Below are positions 36,562 through 45,884 of a stretch of 64,000 nt of DNA, one piece after another (position 1 is the first letter of the stretch; each line of letters starts with the position of its first letter). Below the pieces are notes generated by a model that worked only from the letters and a program-made list of their open reading frames with translations, had not been told where the DNA came from and searched no databases. Both the position numbers and the translations under genes were made by a program. Location of the stretch: positions 6,533,001 to 6,597,000 of the forward strand of contig NZ_CP146350.1 in the NCBI RefSeq assembly GCF_037055355.1, written 5' to 3'. This stretch comes from Streptomyces sp. DG1A-41 (GTDB lineage Bacteria; Actinomycetota; Actinomycetes; Streptomycetales; Streptomycetaceae).

Positions 36562-36942
36562 TCCCGCATCGCCGGGCGCCCCCCGGGCCGCCCGCGGGCC
36601 GGTCACCGACGGCCGCCCCGGACGGAAACTTGCTGGTGATTGCCGAGAATCACTTGCCTTGGCAGGCCGCACACGCAAGGATGATCGCCACGCCCCGAGG
36701 GCCCCGCGCAAGCCGCAGCATCGCCGTTCCAGGCCGTGCGCGCCCGGGTTGCCCGCCAATACGGGGCGTGATCGTGTTGACCGTCAAACTTTTTGGTGAG
36801 ACGCTGAAAGCACCCCGCGCACCTAGCTGTTTGGCATGGCTGAACGGCAGCACAACTCCAGGCCCTGCCAAGACTGCGGGTGCGGAATCCCTCACGACCC
36901 ACACCGCATCGGTCGGTCACTCATTGTGGAGGACCATCCATC
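36562..36942. other. Intergenic region between acyP and the coiled-coil protein gene
   Basis: About 380 bases without a supported gene. An AT-richer part at 36770-36820 contains TTGACC followed by AAACTTTTTGG, a possible promoter for the small protein at 36943, but no clear -10 is seen. Apparent frames here are out of step with Streptomyces third-base GC. Confidence 0.4.
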
Positions 36943-37146
36943 ATGGCAAAGGCGCTTCTCGGTTACGTCGGCGGCTCCGACCCTCGACTCCTCGCCGAGA
37001 TGCGACGGCTCCAGCAGCGCGTCCAGGACCTGGAATCCGAGCTCGTACGAATCCAGGCCGAGAACGAAGCGCTGACGGCTGCCGCTTCTCACGAAAGGAT
37101 CATGGAGAGCGTTGACGCACACCAGGCGGAGCCTGCGCTCACCTGA
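36943..37146 (+). CDS. Small coiled-coil protein upstream of smc
   Basis: 67 residues: AKALLGYVGGSDPRLLAEMR, then a heptad-like RLQQRVQDLESELVRIQAENEALTAAA. It resembles short actinobacterial coiled-coil proteins found beside smc or parAB regions; the opening VGGSDPRLL is a typical conserved block. No enzyme motif. It has its own terminator at 37219, so it is a separate transcription unit from smc. Confidence 0.78.
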   Translation: MAKALLGYVGGSDPRLLAEMRRLQQRVQDLESELVRIQAENEALTAAASHERIMESVDAHQAEPALT

Positions 37147-37218
37147 TCACTGCACCGCTCCACATCGGCACGGCAGTGGTTGGGAAGCCCGTAACAACCG
37201 CTGAGTTGTCAGAAGTAC

Positions 37219-37241
37219 AAGGGACGCCGCTGGCGTCCCTT
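37219..37241 (+). terminator. Terminator after the small coiled-coil gene
   Basis: AAGGGACGCC and GGCGTCCCTT with a three-base loop, then CTTCTTCC. Separates the small gene from smc. Confidence 0.85.
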
Positions 37242-37356
37242 CTTCTTCCCCCGCGCATCCTTTCACCGTCTTTAACGTCTGGTGTGCCCTGCGCGTTCAG
37301 CGGCGAAACCGTGGGTTCATGGAGTGAGACGAACCCGGGCGGTAGAGTCCAGCGGC

Positions 37357-40300
37357 GTGCACCTCAAGGCCCTGACCCTCCGCGGGTTCAAGTCGTTCGC
37401 CTCGGCGACCACCCTCCGGTTCGAGCCGGGGATCACGTGCGTCGTCGGACCGAACGGCTCGGGCAAGTCCAACGTCGTCGACGCGCTCAGCTGGGTCATG
37501 GGCGAGCAGGGCGCCAAGTCGCTGCGCGGCGGCAAGATGGAGGACGTCATCTTCGCCGGCACCACCGGCCGCCCGCCACTGGGCCGGGCCGAGGTGTCCC
37601 TGACCATCGACAACTCCGACGGGGCCCTGCCCATCGAGTACGCCGAGGTCACCATCACCCGGATCATGTTTCGCAACGGCGGCAGCGAGTACCAGATCAA
37701 CGGTGACACCTGCCGCCTCCTCGACATCCAGGAACTGCTCTCCGACTCCGGTATCGGCCGCGAGATGCACGTCATCGTCGGGCAGGGCCAGCTCGACTCC
37801 GTGCTGCACGCCGACCCCATGGGCCGCCGCGCCTTCATCGAGGAAGCCGCCGGCGTCCTCAAGCACCGCAAGCGCAAGGAGAAGGCGCTGCGCAAGCTGG
37901 ACGCGATGCAGGCCAACCTGGCGCGCGTGCAGGACCTCACCGACGAGCTGCGGCGCCAGCTCAAGCCCCTCGGCCGCCAGGCCGCCGTCGCGCGCCGGGC
38001 CGCCGTCATCCAGGCCGACCTGCGCGACGCCCGGTTGCGCCTGCTGGCCGACGACCTCGTGCGGCTCAGGGAAGCCCTCAAGGCCGAGGTCGCCGACGAG
38101 GCCGCGCTGAAGGAGCGCAAGGAGGCCGCCGAGCAGGAGCTGCGTAAGGCGCTCCAGCGGGAGGCGCTCCTGGAGGACGAGGTACGGCAGCTCACGCCGC
38201 GCCTCCAGCGCACCCAGCAGACCTGGTACGAGCTCTCCCAGCTCGCCGAGCGGGTGCGCGGCACGATCTCGCTGGCCGACGCCCGCGTGAAGAGCGCCAC
38301 CTCCGCGCCCCCCGAGGAGCGGCGCGGCCGCGACCCCGAGGACATGGAGCGCGAGGCCGCCCGCATCCGCGAGCAGGAGGCCGAGCTGGAAGCGGCCCTG
38401 GAGGCCGCCGAACGCGCCCTGGAGGACACCGTCGCTCACCGCGCCGAGCTTGAGCGCGCGCTGGCCCAGGAGGAACGGCGCCTCAAGGACGCCGCCCGGG
38501 CCATCGCCGACCGGCGCGAGGGCCTGGCCCGGCTCAGCGGCCAGGTCAACGCGGCCCGATCCCGGGCGGCCTCCGCCCAGGCCGAGATCGAACGCCTGGC
38601 CGCCGCCCGCGACGAGGCGCAGGAACGTGCCGTCGCCGCGCAGGAGGAGTACGAGGCGCTCAAGGCCGAGGTCGACGGCCTCGACGCCGGCGACGCGGAA
38701 CTCGCCGAGCAGCACGAGGCGGCGAAGCAGCAGCTCACCGAGGCCGAGGCCGCCCTCACGGCAGCCCGCGAGGCGGTCACGGCGGCGGAACGCAAGCGCG
38801 CCGCCACCCAGGCCCGCCACGAGGCCCTGGCACTCGGCCTCCGCCGCAAGGACGGCACCGGGATACTGCTCGCGGCGAAGGATCGTCTCTCCGGCATCCT
38901 CGGCCCGGCGGCGGAACTCCTGACCGTGACCCCCGGCTACGAAGTCGCCCTCGCCGCGGCCTTCGGAGCGGCGGCGGACGCGATCGCCGTGACGACCCCG
39001 GCCTCGGCGGCCGACGCGATCCGGCTCCTGCGCAAACAGGACGGAGGCAGGGCGACTCTGCTCTTGGCAGGAGCTACCGACCCCAGGGGCGCGGAGAACT
39101 GCGCGACCTGCCACGACGCCGCCGCAGACGCAGGACGGAACGTCGCCGCCGATCTGGTCCGCGGCCCCTGCGAACTCATGCCGGCCGTACGCCGCCTCCT
39201 GCGAGGCATCGTCGTCGTCAGCACCTTGGAGGACGCCGAGGATCTCGTCTACGCCCGCCCCGACCTCACGGCGGTGACGGCCGAAGGCGACCTCCTCGGC
39301 GCACACTTCGCCCACGGCGGCTCCGCGGGCGCGCCCAGCCTCCTGGAGGTGCAGGCCTCCGTCGATGAGGCCGCCGCAGAGCTCGAAGAGCTCGCCGTCC
39401 GCTGCGGGGAACTGACCGAGGCGCAGCACGTGGCCGGGGAGCGGCGCAAGGAGTGCGCCGCGCTGGTCGAGGAGCTGGGGGAGCGGCGCCGGGCCGCCGA
39501 CCGGGAGAAGTCGGCCGTCGCCCAGCAGCTCGGCCGGCTCGCCGGGCAGGCACGGGGCGCCGCGGGGGAGGCCGAGCGGTCCACCGCCGCCGCGGCCCGG
39601 GCCCAGGAGGCCCTCGACAAGGCACTCGCGGAGGTCGAGGAACTCGTCGAGCGGCTCGCCGTCGCCGAGGAGATGCCGATCGAGGAGGAGCCCGACACCT
39701 CCGTACGGGACCGGCTCGCCGCCGACGGTGCCAACGCGCGCCAGACCGAGATGGAGGCCCGCCTCCAGGTCCGTACGCACGAGGAACGGGTCAAGGGCCT
39801 GGCCGGGCGGGCCGACTCCCTGGACCGGGCCGCCCGCGCGGAACGCGAGGCACGCGCGCGTGCCGAGCAGCGGCGGGCCCGGCTGCGGCACGAGGCGGCC
39901 GTCGCCGAGGCCGTCGGCTCGGGTGCCCGGCAGCTGCTCGCGCACGTCGAGGTCTCCCTGGCCCGAGCCGACGCGGAGCGCACCGCCGCCGAGGCCGCCA
40001 AGGCCCGCCGCGAACAGGAACTCGCCCGTGCCCGTACCGAGGGACGCGATCTCAAGGCCGAACTCGACAAGTTGACGGATTCGGTCCACCGCGGCGAGGT
40101 ACTCGGCGCCGAGAAGCGGCTGCGGATCGAGCAGCTGGAGACCAAGGCGCTGGAGGAGCTGGGTGTCGAACCGGCGGGGCTGGTGGCGGAGTACGGACCG
40201 CACCAGCTCGTGCCGCCCTCGCCCCCCGCCGAGGGCGAGGAGCTGCCGGAGGATCCGGAGCACCCACGCAACCGGCCCAGGCCGTTCGTCCGGTCCGAGC

Positions 40301-40935
40301 AGGAGAAACGCCTGAAGTCGGCCGAGCGCGCCTACCAGCAGCTCGGCAAGGTGAACCCGCTCGCCCTGGAGGAGTTCGCGGCGCTGGAGGAACGCCACCA
40401 GTTCCTCAGCGAGCAGCTGGAGGACCTGAAGAAGACGCGGGCGGATCTCCTCCAGGTGGTGAAGGAGGTCGACGAGCGCGTCGAGCAGGTCTTCACCGAG
40501 GCCTACCGGGACACGGCCCGGGAGTTCGAGGGCGTCTTCAGCCGGCTGTTCCCGGGTGGTGAGGGGCGGCTGATCCTGACCGACCCCGACAACATGCTCA
40601 CCACGGGCGTGGACGTCGAGGCCCGGCCGCCGGGCAAGAAGGTCAAGCGGCTGTCGCTGCTCTCCGGCGGGGAGCGGTCGCTGACCGCCGTGGCGCTGCT
40701 CGTGTCGATCTTCAAGGCGCGGCCGAGCCCGTTCTACGTCATGGACGAGGTCGAGGCTGCCCTCGACGACACCAACCTCCAGCGGCTCATCCGGATCATG
40801 CAGGAGCTCCAGGAAGCCTCCCAGCTGATCGTGATCACCCACCAGAAGCGCACGATGGAGGTCGCCGACGCGCTCTACGGCGTCTCCATGCAGGGCGACG
40901 GTGTGTCGAAGGTCATCAGCCAGCGCCTCCGCTAG
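37357..40935 (+). CDS. smc: Chromosome segregation SMC protein
   Basis: 1192-residue structural-maintenance-of-chromosomes ATPase, which loads at parS and compacts and segregates the chromosome with ScpAB. Walker A is GPNGSGKS (31-38). Two long coiled coils flank the hinge (about 505-670). The ABC signature LSGGERS is near 1102 and Walker B VMDEVEAALDD near 1127. Starts at GTG 37357 (HLKALTLRGFKSFA). The hinge carries an unusual in-frame stretch, TDPRGAENCATCHDAA (574-589), whose DNA matches a dispersed repeat seen elsewhere in the window. Confidence 0.97.
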   Translation: MHLKALTLRGFKSFASATTLRFEPGITCVVGPNGSGKSNVVDALSWVMGEQGAKSLRGGKMEDVIFAGTTGRPPLGRAEVSLTIDNSDGALPIEYAEVTITRIMFRNGGSEYQINGDTCRLLDIQELLSDSGIGREMHVIVGQGQLDSVLHADPMGRRAFIEEAAGVLKHRKRKEKALRKLDAMQANLARVQDLTDELRRQLKPLGRQAAVARRAAVIQADLRDARLRLLADDLVRLREALKAEVADEAALKERKEAAEQELRKALQREALLEDEVRQLTPRLQRTQQTWYELSQLAERVRGTISLADARVKSATSAPPEERRGRDPEDMEREAARIREQEAELEAALEAAERALEDTVAHRAELERALAQEERRLKDAARAIADRREGLARLSGQVNAARSRAASAQAEIERLAAARDEAQERAVAAQEEYEALKAEVDGLDAGDAELAEQHEAAKQQLTEAEAALTAAREAVTAAERKRAATQARHEALALGLRRKDGTGILLAAKDRLSGILGPAAELLTVTPGYEVALAAAFGAAADAIAVTTPASAADAIRLLRKQDGGRATLLLAGATDPRGAENCATCHDAAADAGRNVAADLVRGPCELMPAVRRLLRGIVVVSTLEDAEDLVYARPDLTAVTAEGDLLGAHFAHGGSAGAPSLLEVQASVDEAAAELEELAVRCGELTEAQHVAGERRKECAALVEELGERRRAADREKSAVAQQLGRLAGQARGAAGEAERSTAAAARAQEALDKALAEVEELVERLAVAEEMPIEEEPDTSVRDRLAADGANARQTEMEARLQVRTHEERVKGLAGRADSLDRAARAEREARARAEQRRARLRHEAAVAEAVGSGARQLLAHVEVSLARADAERTAAEAAKARREQELARARTEGRDLKAELDKLTDSVHRGEVLGAEKRLRIEQLETKALEELGVEPAGLVAEYGPHQLVPPSPPAEGEELPEDPEHPRNRPRPFVRSEQEKRLKSAERAYQQLGKVNPLALEEFAALEERHQFLSEQLEDLKKTRADLLQVVKEVDERVEQVFTEAYRDTAREFEGVFSRLFPGGEGRLILTDPDNMLTTGVDVEARPPGKKVKRLSLLSGGERSLTAVALLVSIFKARPSPFYVMDEVEAALDDTNLQRLIRIMQELQEASQLIVITHQKRTMEVADALYGVSMQGDGVSKVISQRLR
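39081..39120. repeat. Dispersed repeat copy 3, inside the smc hinge
   Basis: CCCCAGGGGCGCGGAGAACT followed by GCGCGACCTGCCACGACG shares the core of the repeat at 9431 and 17941. It lies in frame in smc and codes P-R-G-A-E-N-C-A-T-C-H-D. Confidence 0.65.
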
Positions 40936-41037
40936 ATGAGTGTGCTCTACACCGGTCTCACCTGCGGCTCTCGCTGACTACAACACTTGAACACATCATG
41001 GGCACACTCCTGCCTCACATTCACAGTCTCTGATCTA

Positions 41038-41065
41038 TTGACTTCGAAACTTGAAGGCATAGTCT
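41038..41065 (+). promoter_or_regulatory. Candidate glcP promoter
   Basis: TTGACT, 16 bases, TAGTCT in an AT-rich gap after smc, followed by a tandem TACCTTCAGG TACCTTCAGG (41081-41100) that could be a regulator site or leader element. Confidence 0.5.
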
Positions 41066-41157
41066 CGGCAACGTTCCTTTTACCTTCAGGTACCTTCAGG
41101 TGGCACCTCGAAGGCTGATTCGCTCCGGCAGCGTTGCCGGTGGCCCGAGGAGTACAC

Positions 41158-42576
41158 GTGACCAGCACAGCGCAGGCACCCAAGTCAGGAGCCAGGGCGG
41201 CTCATCCCGAGCATCTCGGGCATGTCATCTTCATCGCGGCGGCGGCCGCGATGGGTGGTTTCCTCTTCGGCTACGACAGTTCCGTGATCAACGGCGCCGT
41301 CGAGGCCATCCGGGGCCGCTACGAGATCGGCTCCGCAGCCCTCGCCCAGGTCATCGCCATCGCCCTCATCGGCTGCGCCATCGGCGCCGCGACCGCCGGC
41401 CGCATAGCCGACCGCATCGGCCGCATCCGTTGCATGCAGATCGCCGCGATCCTCTTCACGATCAGCGCCGTCGGCTCGGCACTGCCCTTCGCGCTGTACG
41501 ACCTCGCCTTCTGGCGCGTCGTCGGCGGCTTCGCCATCGGCATGGCCTCGGTGATCGGCCCGGCCTACATCGCCGAGGTCGCCCCGCCCGCCTACCGCGG
41601 CCGGCTCGGCTCCTTCCAGCAGGCCGCGATCGTCATTGGCATCGCCGTGTCGCAGCTGGTCAACTGGGGTGTACTGAACGCCGCCGACGGCGACCAGCGC
41701 GGCAAGCTGATGGGCCTTGAGGCCTGGCAGGTCATGCTCGGCGTCATGGTCATCCCGGCCGTCCTCTACGGGCTGCTCTCCTTCGTCATCCCCGAGTCCC
41801 CGCGCTTCCTCATCTCCGTCGGCAAGCACGAGCGCGCCCGGGAGATCCTCGCCGAGGTCGAGGGCAAGGACATCGACCTGGACGCCCGTGTCACCGAGAT
41901 CGAGCACGCCATGAAGAGCGAGCACAAGTCCAGCTTCAAGGACCTGCTCGGTGGCAGCTTCTTCTTCAAGCCGATCGTCTGGATCGGTATCGGCCTGTCG
42001 GTCTTCCAGCAGTTCGTCGGCATCAACGTCGCGTTCTACTACTCCTCGACGCTGTGGCAGTCGGTCGGCGTCGACCCGACGGACTCGTTCTTCTACTCCT
42101 TCACCACGTCGATCATCAACATCATCGGCACCGTCATCGCGATGATCTTCGTCGACCGCATCGGCCGCAGGCCGCTCGCGATCATCGGCTCGGTCGGCAT
42201 GGTCGTCGGCCTGGCGCTGGAGGCCTGGGCGTTCTCGCACCACCTGGTCGACGGCAAGCTGCCCGCCACGCAGGGCTGGATCGCCCTGGTCGCCGCGCAC
42301 GTCTTCGTCCTCTTCTTCGCCCTGTCCTGGGGCGTGGTCGTCTGGGTCATGCTCGGCGAGATGTTCCCCAACCGGATCCGCGCCGCCGCCCTGGGTGTGG
42401 CCGCCGCCGCGCAGTGGATCGCCAACTGGGCCATCACCGCGAGCTTTCCGTCGCTGGCCGACTGGAACCTCTCCGTGACCTACGTGATCTACACGGCGTT
42501 CGCCGCGCTCTCCATCCCGTTCGTCCTGAAGTTCGTCAAGGAGACGAAGGGCAAGGCCCTGGAGGAGATGGGCTGA
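41158..42576 (+). CDS. glcP: Glucose permease, MFS sugar porter
   Basis: 472-residue 12-helix sugar:proton symporter. Signatures are GGFLFGYDSSVINGA, GRIADRIGRI, PAYIAEVAPPAYRGRLGS, PESPRFL, the central QQFVGINVAFYYSS with sugar contacts, and VDRIGRRPL. GTG start behind GAGGAG. By position and sequence it matches S. coelicolor GlcP1 (SCO5578), the main glucose importer behind glucose repression. It has its own promoter region with a tandem 10-base repeat, and a terminator follows. Confidence 0.93.
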   Translation: MTSTAQAPKSGARAAHPEHLGHVIFIAAAAAMGGFLFGYDSSVINGAVEAIRGRYEIGSAALAQVIAIALIGCAIGAATAGRIADRIGRIRCMQIAAILFTISAVGSALPFALYDLAFWRVVGGFAIGMASVIGPAYIAEVAPPAYRGRLGSFQQAAIVIGIAVSQLVNWGVLNAADGDQRGKLMGLEAWQVMLGVMVIPAVLYGLLSFVIPESPRFLISVGKHERAREILAEVEGKDIDLDARVTEIEHAMKSEHKSSFKDLLGGSFFFKPIVWIGIGLSVFQQFVGINVAFYYSSTLWQSVGVDPTDSFFYSFTTSIINIIGTVIAMIFVDRIGRRPLAIIGSVGMVVGLALEAWAFSHHLVDGKLPATQGWIALVAAHVFVLFFALSWGVVVWVMLGEMFPNRIRAAALGVAAAAQWIANWAITASFPSLADWNLSVTYVIYTAFAALSIPFVLKFVKETKGKALEEMG

Positions 42577-42639
42577 GCCTCCTCCCGCACACTCGGGGAG
42601 GAGGGCCAAAGTCCCCGCTGCCCCCCTCCCCGTAACCCG

Positions 42640-42680
42640 CCGCCGCCCCGGTTCGGCCACTGCCCGAGCCGGGGCGGCGG
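42640..42680 (+). terminator. Terminator of glcP
   Basis: Perfect 12-base arms CCGCCGCCCCGG and CCGGGGCGGCGG with a 17-base loop, 64 bases after the glcP stop. Confidence 0.85.
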
Positions 42681-42786
42681 TCCCTTGCGTCACCAGGCGG
42701 CGACGCCGCCCCCGATCACCCGGGCGTGCAGGGCGGCCAGGCCCAGGTTCCGAGGGGCAACCGTGGGCCACGGAGATCCGTGAGCG

Positions 42787-43758
42787 TCAGCTCCCCAGGC
42801 CCGGTAGCACGCGCTCGCAGAACAGGTGCAGACTCCGCCACCCCTCCTCCACCGGCATTCCGCCCGCCAGCGGATGCAGGACGTAGGAGTCCAGCCCCAG
42901 CCCCGCACACTGCTCCGGCGTGAGGATCCGGTACACGCCCTCCGCGCGCAGGTCCTCGACCGTCGTCGCCGCCGACTTCACCGCCGAGCGCACACCGCCC
43001 GACTGCCAGGAGGCGTACGTCCGTGCCTCGTGCAGGACGTGCTCCCCGTACTCCGCCCAGGCCCGGTCCGGATCCTCGGCCACGTGCAGCAGCGGTGTCT
43101 CGGCGGCGGGCATCATCACCCAGCCCTCGGTGCCGTACTCGATGAGCCGCTCCTTGTAGTACGCCTCCAGCTCTGGCAGATGCGCGCTGGGGAAGAAGGG
43201 CAGGCCGAGCCGGGCGGCCCGGCGGGCGGCGGCCTGGGAGGAGCCGCCGACCAGGAGCAGGGGATGCGGTTCGGTGTAAGGGCGGGGGGTGATGCGGACC
43301 GTGCGGCCCCGGTAGGAGAAGGGCTCGCCCGTCCAGGCCGCGAGCAGCGTCTCCAGCAGCTCGTCCTGGAGCCGCCCGCGCCGGGTGAAGTCCACGCCGA
43401 ACAGGTCGTACTCCTCGGGCCGGTACCCGATCCCGGCGACCGTCACCAGCCGGCCGCCGCTCAGCAGGTCCAGCACGGCGATCTCCTCGGCGAGCCGCAG
43501 CGGGTCGTGCAGCGGGCCGATGACCGCCGAGACGGTGACCGCGACACGCCGGGTCGCGCCGAAGACGGCCCCCGCGAAGGCGAACGGCGACGGCAGCCAG
43601 TTGTTGTCGGCCCCGTGGTGCTCCTCCGTCTGCACCGTGGTCACGCCCCGGTCGTCGGCGTACGAAGCCATCTCCAGGGCGGCCCGGTAACGGGCGCCGA
43701 GCTCGGCCGGGGTGGCCCCGGGAGCGACGAGGTTGAAGCGTACGACCGAGACGGGCAT
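42787..43758 (-). CDS. Luciferase-like (LLM-class) flavin/F420-dependent oxidoreductase
   Basis: 323-residue TIM-barrel of the bacterial luciferase superfamily. Signatures: VSVVRFNLVAPG at the start, TVQTEEHHG, LAEEIAVLDLLSGGRLVTVAGIGYRPEEYDLFG, and HPLLLVGGSSQAAARRAARLG. It probably uses FMN or F420; cofC elsewhere in the window shows F420 is made. Substrate unknown. Minus strand, divergent from ftsY. Confidence 0.9.
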   Translation of the reverse strand: MPVSVVRFNLVAPGATPAELGARYRAALEMASYADDRGVTTVQTEEHHGADNNWLPSPFAFAGAVFGATRRVAVTVSAVIGPLHDPLRLAEEIAVLDLLSGGRLVTVAGIGYRPEEYDLFGVDFTRRGRLQDELLETLLAAWTGEPFSYRGRTVRITPRPYTEPHPLLLVGGSSQAAARRAARLGLPFFPSAHLPELEAYYKERLIEYGTEGWVMMPAAETPLLHVAEDPDRAWAEYGEHVLHEARTYASWQSGGVRSAVKSAATTVEDLRAEGVYRILTPEQCAGLGLDSYVLHPLAGGMPVEEGWRSLHLFCERVLPGLGS

Positions 43759-43908
43759 GGGACGTCTCCCTTCGCCGGGCGGGTGTCCGGAGGACGTTAG
43801 CTGACGGTGCGTCAGACATCCAGGGGTGTGGAGATCCGGCGGCCCTTGTCCCGGGAGGGCGGCACAAGCAGGGTGCCCCGGGGGCCCATGGCCGATACTG
43901 GACGCGTT

Positions 43909-45108
43909 ATGGACATCGTCATCCTTGCTGTAGTCATCGCCGTGGTCGTGCTCGGCGCGCTCGGCGGGCTCATCGTCGGCAGCCGGCGCAAGAAGCAGCT
44001 GCCCCCGCCCCCGCCCGCAGCGCCCGACATCACCGCCCCACCGGCCGAGCCGCATGTCGGCGACGAGGCCGAGACGCCGCGGGAGGAACCGCGGCGCACG
44101 ATAGAGGAGGTGGATCTCCCGGACGGCTCCGCTCCGGTCGTCGTCGAGGAGCCGCCCACCGAGGCTCCCGGCATCGAGATCCCGGAGCCCGCCGCGGGCC
44201 GCCTGGTCCGGCTGCGGGCCCGGCTCTCCCGCTCGCAGAACGCTCTCGGCCAGGGCTTGCTGACCCTGCTGTCGCGCGAGCACCTCGACGAGGACACCTG
44301 GGAGGAGATCGAGGACACGCTGCTCACCGCCGACGTCGGCGTGCAGCCCACCCAGGAACTGGTCGAGCGCCTGCGCGAGCGGGTGAAGGTGCTCGGCACC
44401 CGCACTCCCGATGAGCTGCGCACCCTGCTGCGCGAGGAGCTCGTCACGCTGGTCGGCCGGGACATGGACCGCACGGTCAAGACCGAGCCGGAGGACCGCA
44501 AGCCGGGCATCGTGCTGGTCGTCGGCGTCAACGGCACCGGAAAGACCACCACCACCGGCAAGCTCGCCCGTGTCCTGGTGGCCGACGGCCAGAGCGTGGT
44601 GCTCGGCGCCGCCGACACCTTCCGGGCCGCCGCCGCCGACCAGCTCCAGACCTGGGGCGAGCGCGTCGGCGCCCACACCGTGCGCGGACCGGAGGGCGGC
44701 GACCCGGCCTCCGTCGCCTTCGACGCGGTCAAGGAGGGCAAGGAGATGGGCGCCAACGTCGTGCTCATCGACACGGCCGGCCGCCTGCACACCAAGACCG
44801 GCCTCATGGACGAGCTCGGCAAGGTCAAGCGGGTCGTGGAGAAGCACGCCCCGGTGGACGAGGTGCTGCTCGTGCTCGACGCCACCACCGGCCAGAACGG
44901 CCTGGTGCAGGCCCGGGTCTTCGCCGAGGTCGTCGACATCACCGGCATCGTCCTCACCAAGCTCGACGGCACGGCCAAGGGCGGCATCGTGGTCGCCGTC
45001 CAGCGCGAACTGGGTGTCCCGGTCAAGCTGGTCGGGCTCGGCGAGGGCGCGGACGACCTGGCGCCGTTCGAGCCGGAGGCGTTCGTTGACGCCCTTATCG
45101 GAGAGTGA
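43909..45108 (+). CDS. ftsY: Signal recognition particle receptor FtsY
   Basis: 399 residues. An N-terminal membrane helix (MDIVILAVVIAVVVLGALGG) is followed by an acidic/Pro-rich A region and the NG GTPase domain: GVNGTGKTTTTGKL (G1), DTAGRLHTK (G3), TKLDGTAKGG (G4/G5). It docks ribosome-SRP complexes at the membrane and partners Ffh (52413). Start ATG 43909 gives the membrane helix directly; an upstream in-frame ATG at 43888 adds 7 residues. Confidence 0.95.
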   Translation: MDIVILAVVIAVVVLGALGGLIVGSRRKKQLPPPPPAAPDITAPPAEPHVGDEAETPREEPRRTIEEVDLPDGSAPVVVEEPPTEAPGIEIPEPAAGRLVRLRARLSRSQNALGQGLLTLLSREHLDEDTWEEIEDTLLTADVGVQPTQELVERLRERVKVLGTRTPDELRTLLREELVTLVGRDMDRTVKTEPEDRKPGIVLVVGVNGTGKTTTTGKLARVLVADGQSVVLGAADTFRAAAADQLQTWGERVGAHTVRGPEGGDPASVAFDAVKEGKEMGANVVLIDTAGRLHTKTGLMDELGKVKRVVEKHAPVDEVLLVLDATTGQNGLVQARVFAEVVDITGIVLTKLDGTAKGGIVVAVQRELGVPVKLVGLGEGADDLAPFEPEAFVDALIGE

Positions 45109-45154
45109 GCTGCGGCAACTGCCCGGCAGGCACCTCCGGAAAGTCGTATGTGAA

Positions 45155-45199
45155 AGCGAAGCGCCCGCCCCGACACACCGTCGGGCCGGGCGCTTCGCT
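45155..45199. terminator. Bidirectional terminator between ftsY and the primase-like gene
   Basis: AGCGAAGCGCCCG and CGGGCGCTTCGCT form perfect outer arms, with a second inner stem CCCGAC/GTCGGG around ACACC. It lies between convergent genes. Confidence 0.9.
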
Positions 45200-45218
45200 G
45201 TGTACGTCCGTGCTGTGG

Positions 45219-45884
45219 CTAGGCGCGTGACCGGTGCGCCACATACGCCAGCGTGCCCAGCACCAGGCGGGCCTCCGGCGGCCTGGACGCCGAGTCCAGG
45301 GCGGGGGAGCGCAGCCAGCGCACGGGGCCGAGACCGCCGCGGTCGGAGGGCGGTGCCGTGATGTGTGTGCCGGGGCCGAGGCCGCGCAGGTCGAGGGCGG
45401 CCGGGTCGTCCCAGCCCATGCGGTAGAGCAGGCCGGGCAGGTCGGCGGCGGCGCCGGGGGCGACCAAGAAGTGGGCGCGGCCGTCCGGGGTGGCCGCGAC
45501 CGGGCCGACGGGCAGGCCCATGCGCTCCAGGCGGGCCAGCCCGCGGCAGCCTGCGGGTTCGGCCACGTCGATGACGTCGAACGCCCGGCCTACCGGCAGC
45601 ATCACCGAAGCGCCGGGGAACTCGCCCCAGGTCTCGGTCACGTCGTCCAGTGTCGCCCCGGCGGGGATCACCGGCGCGAAGTCCAGCGGATGCGCGCCCG
45701 GCGCCGGGCAGTCACGGCGGCCGCAGGAGCAGGCGCCCGCCGCGGTCCGGGCGCCCGGCACCACGTCCCAGCCCCACAGGCCGGTGTACTCGGCCACGGC
45801 GGTGCCGTCCGACGTGCGGCCGCGGCGGCGTGAGCCGGACCGGATGTCGCGCATGCCCCGGCTGATGCCGATCGTGAAGCCCAT
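45219..45884 (-). CDS. Primase-polymerase N-terminal-like domain protein
   Basis: 221 residues matching the bifunctional DNA primase/polymerase N-terminal (AEP-like) domain: YTGLWGWDVVPGARTA, CSCGRRDCPAPGAHPLD, the strand SVMLPVGRAFDVIDVAE with the catalytic-site Asp, and THITAPPSDRG. Family enzymes have a full primase; this stand-alone version lacks a helicase domain and is a chromosomal, conserved Streptomyces gene (SCO5581 position). An activity in replication or repair is possible but unproven. MRDIRSGSRRRGRT shows an Arg-rich N-terminus. Confidence 0.85.
   Translation of the reverse strand: MGFTIGISRGMRDIRSGSRRRGRTSDGTAVAEYTGLWGWDVVPGARTAAGACSCGRRDCPAPGAHPLDFAPVIPAGATLDDVTETWGEFPGASVMLPVGRAFDVIDVAEPAGCRGLARLERMGLPVGPVAATPDGRAHFLVAPGAAADLPGLLYRMGWDDPAALDLRGLGPGTHITAPPSDRGGLGPVRWLRSPALDSASRPPEARLVLGTLAYVAHRSRA

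Noticed and set aside
39103..39117. CATCH (CxxCH heme c-like) motif in SMC
   Set aside because: A cytoplasmic SMC is not a cytochrome; the motif arises from the repeat-derived stretch.
37297..40842. 1181-codon minus-strand frame opposite smc
   Set aside because: Long antisense frames are common at this GC content. SMC motifs on the plus strand settle the coding frame.
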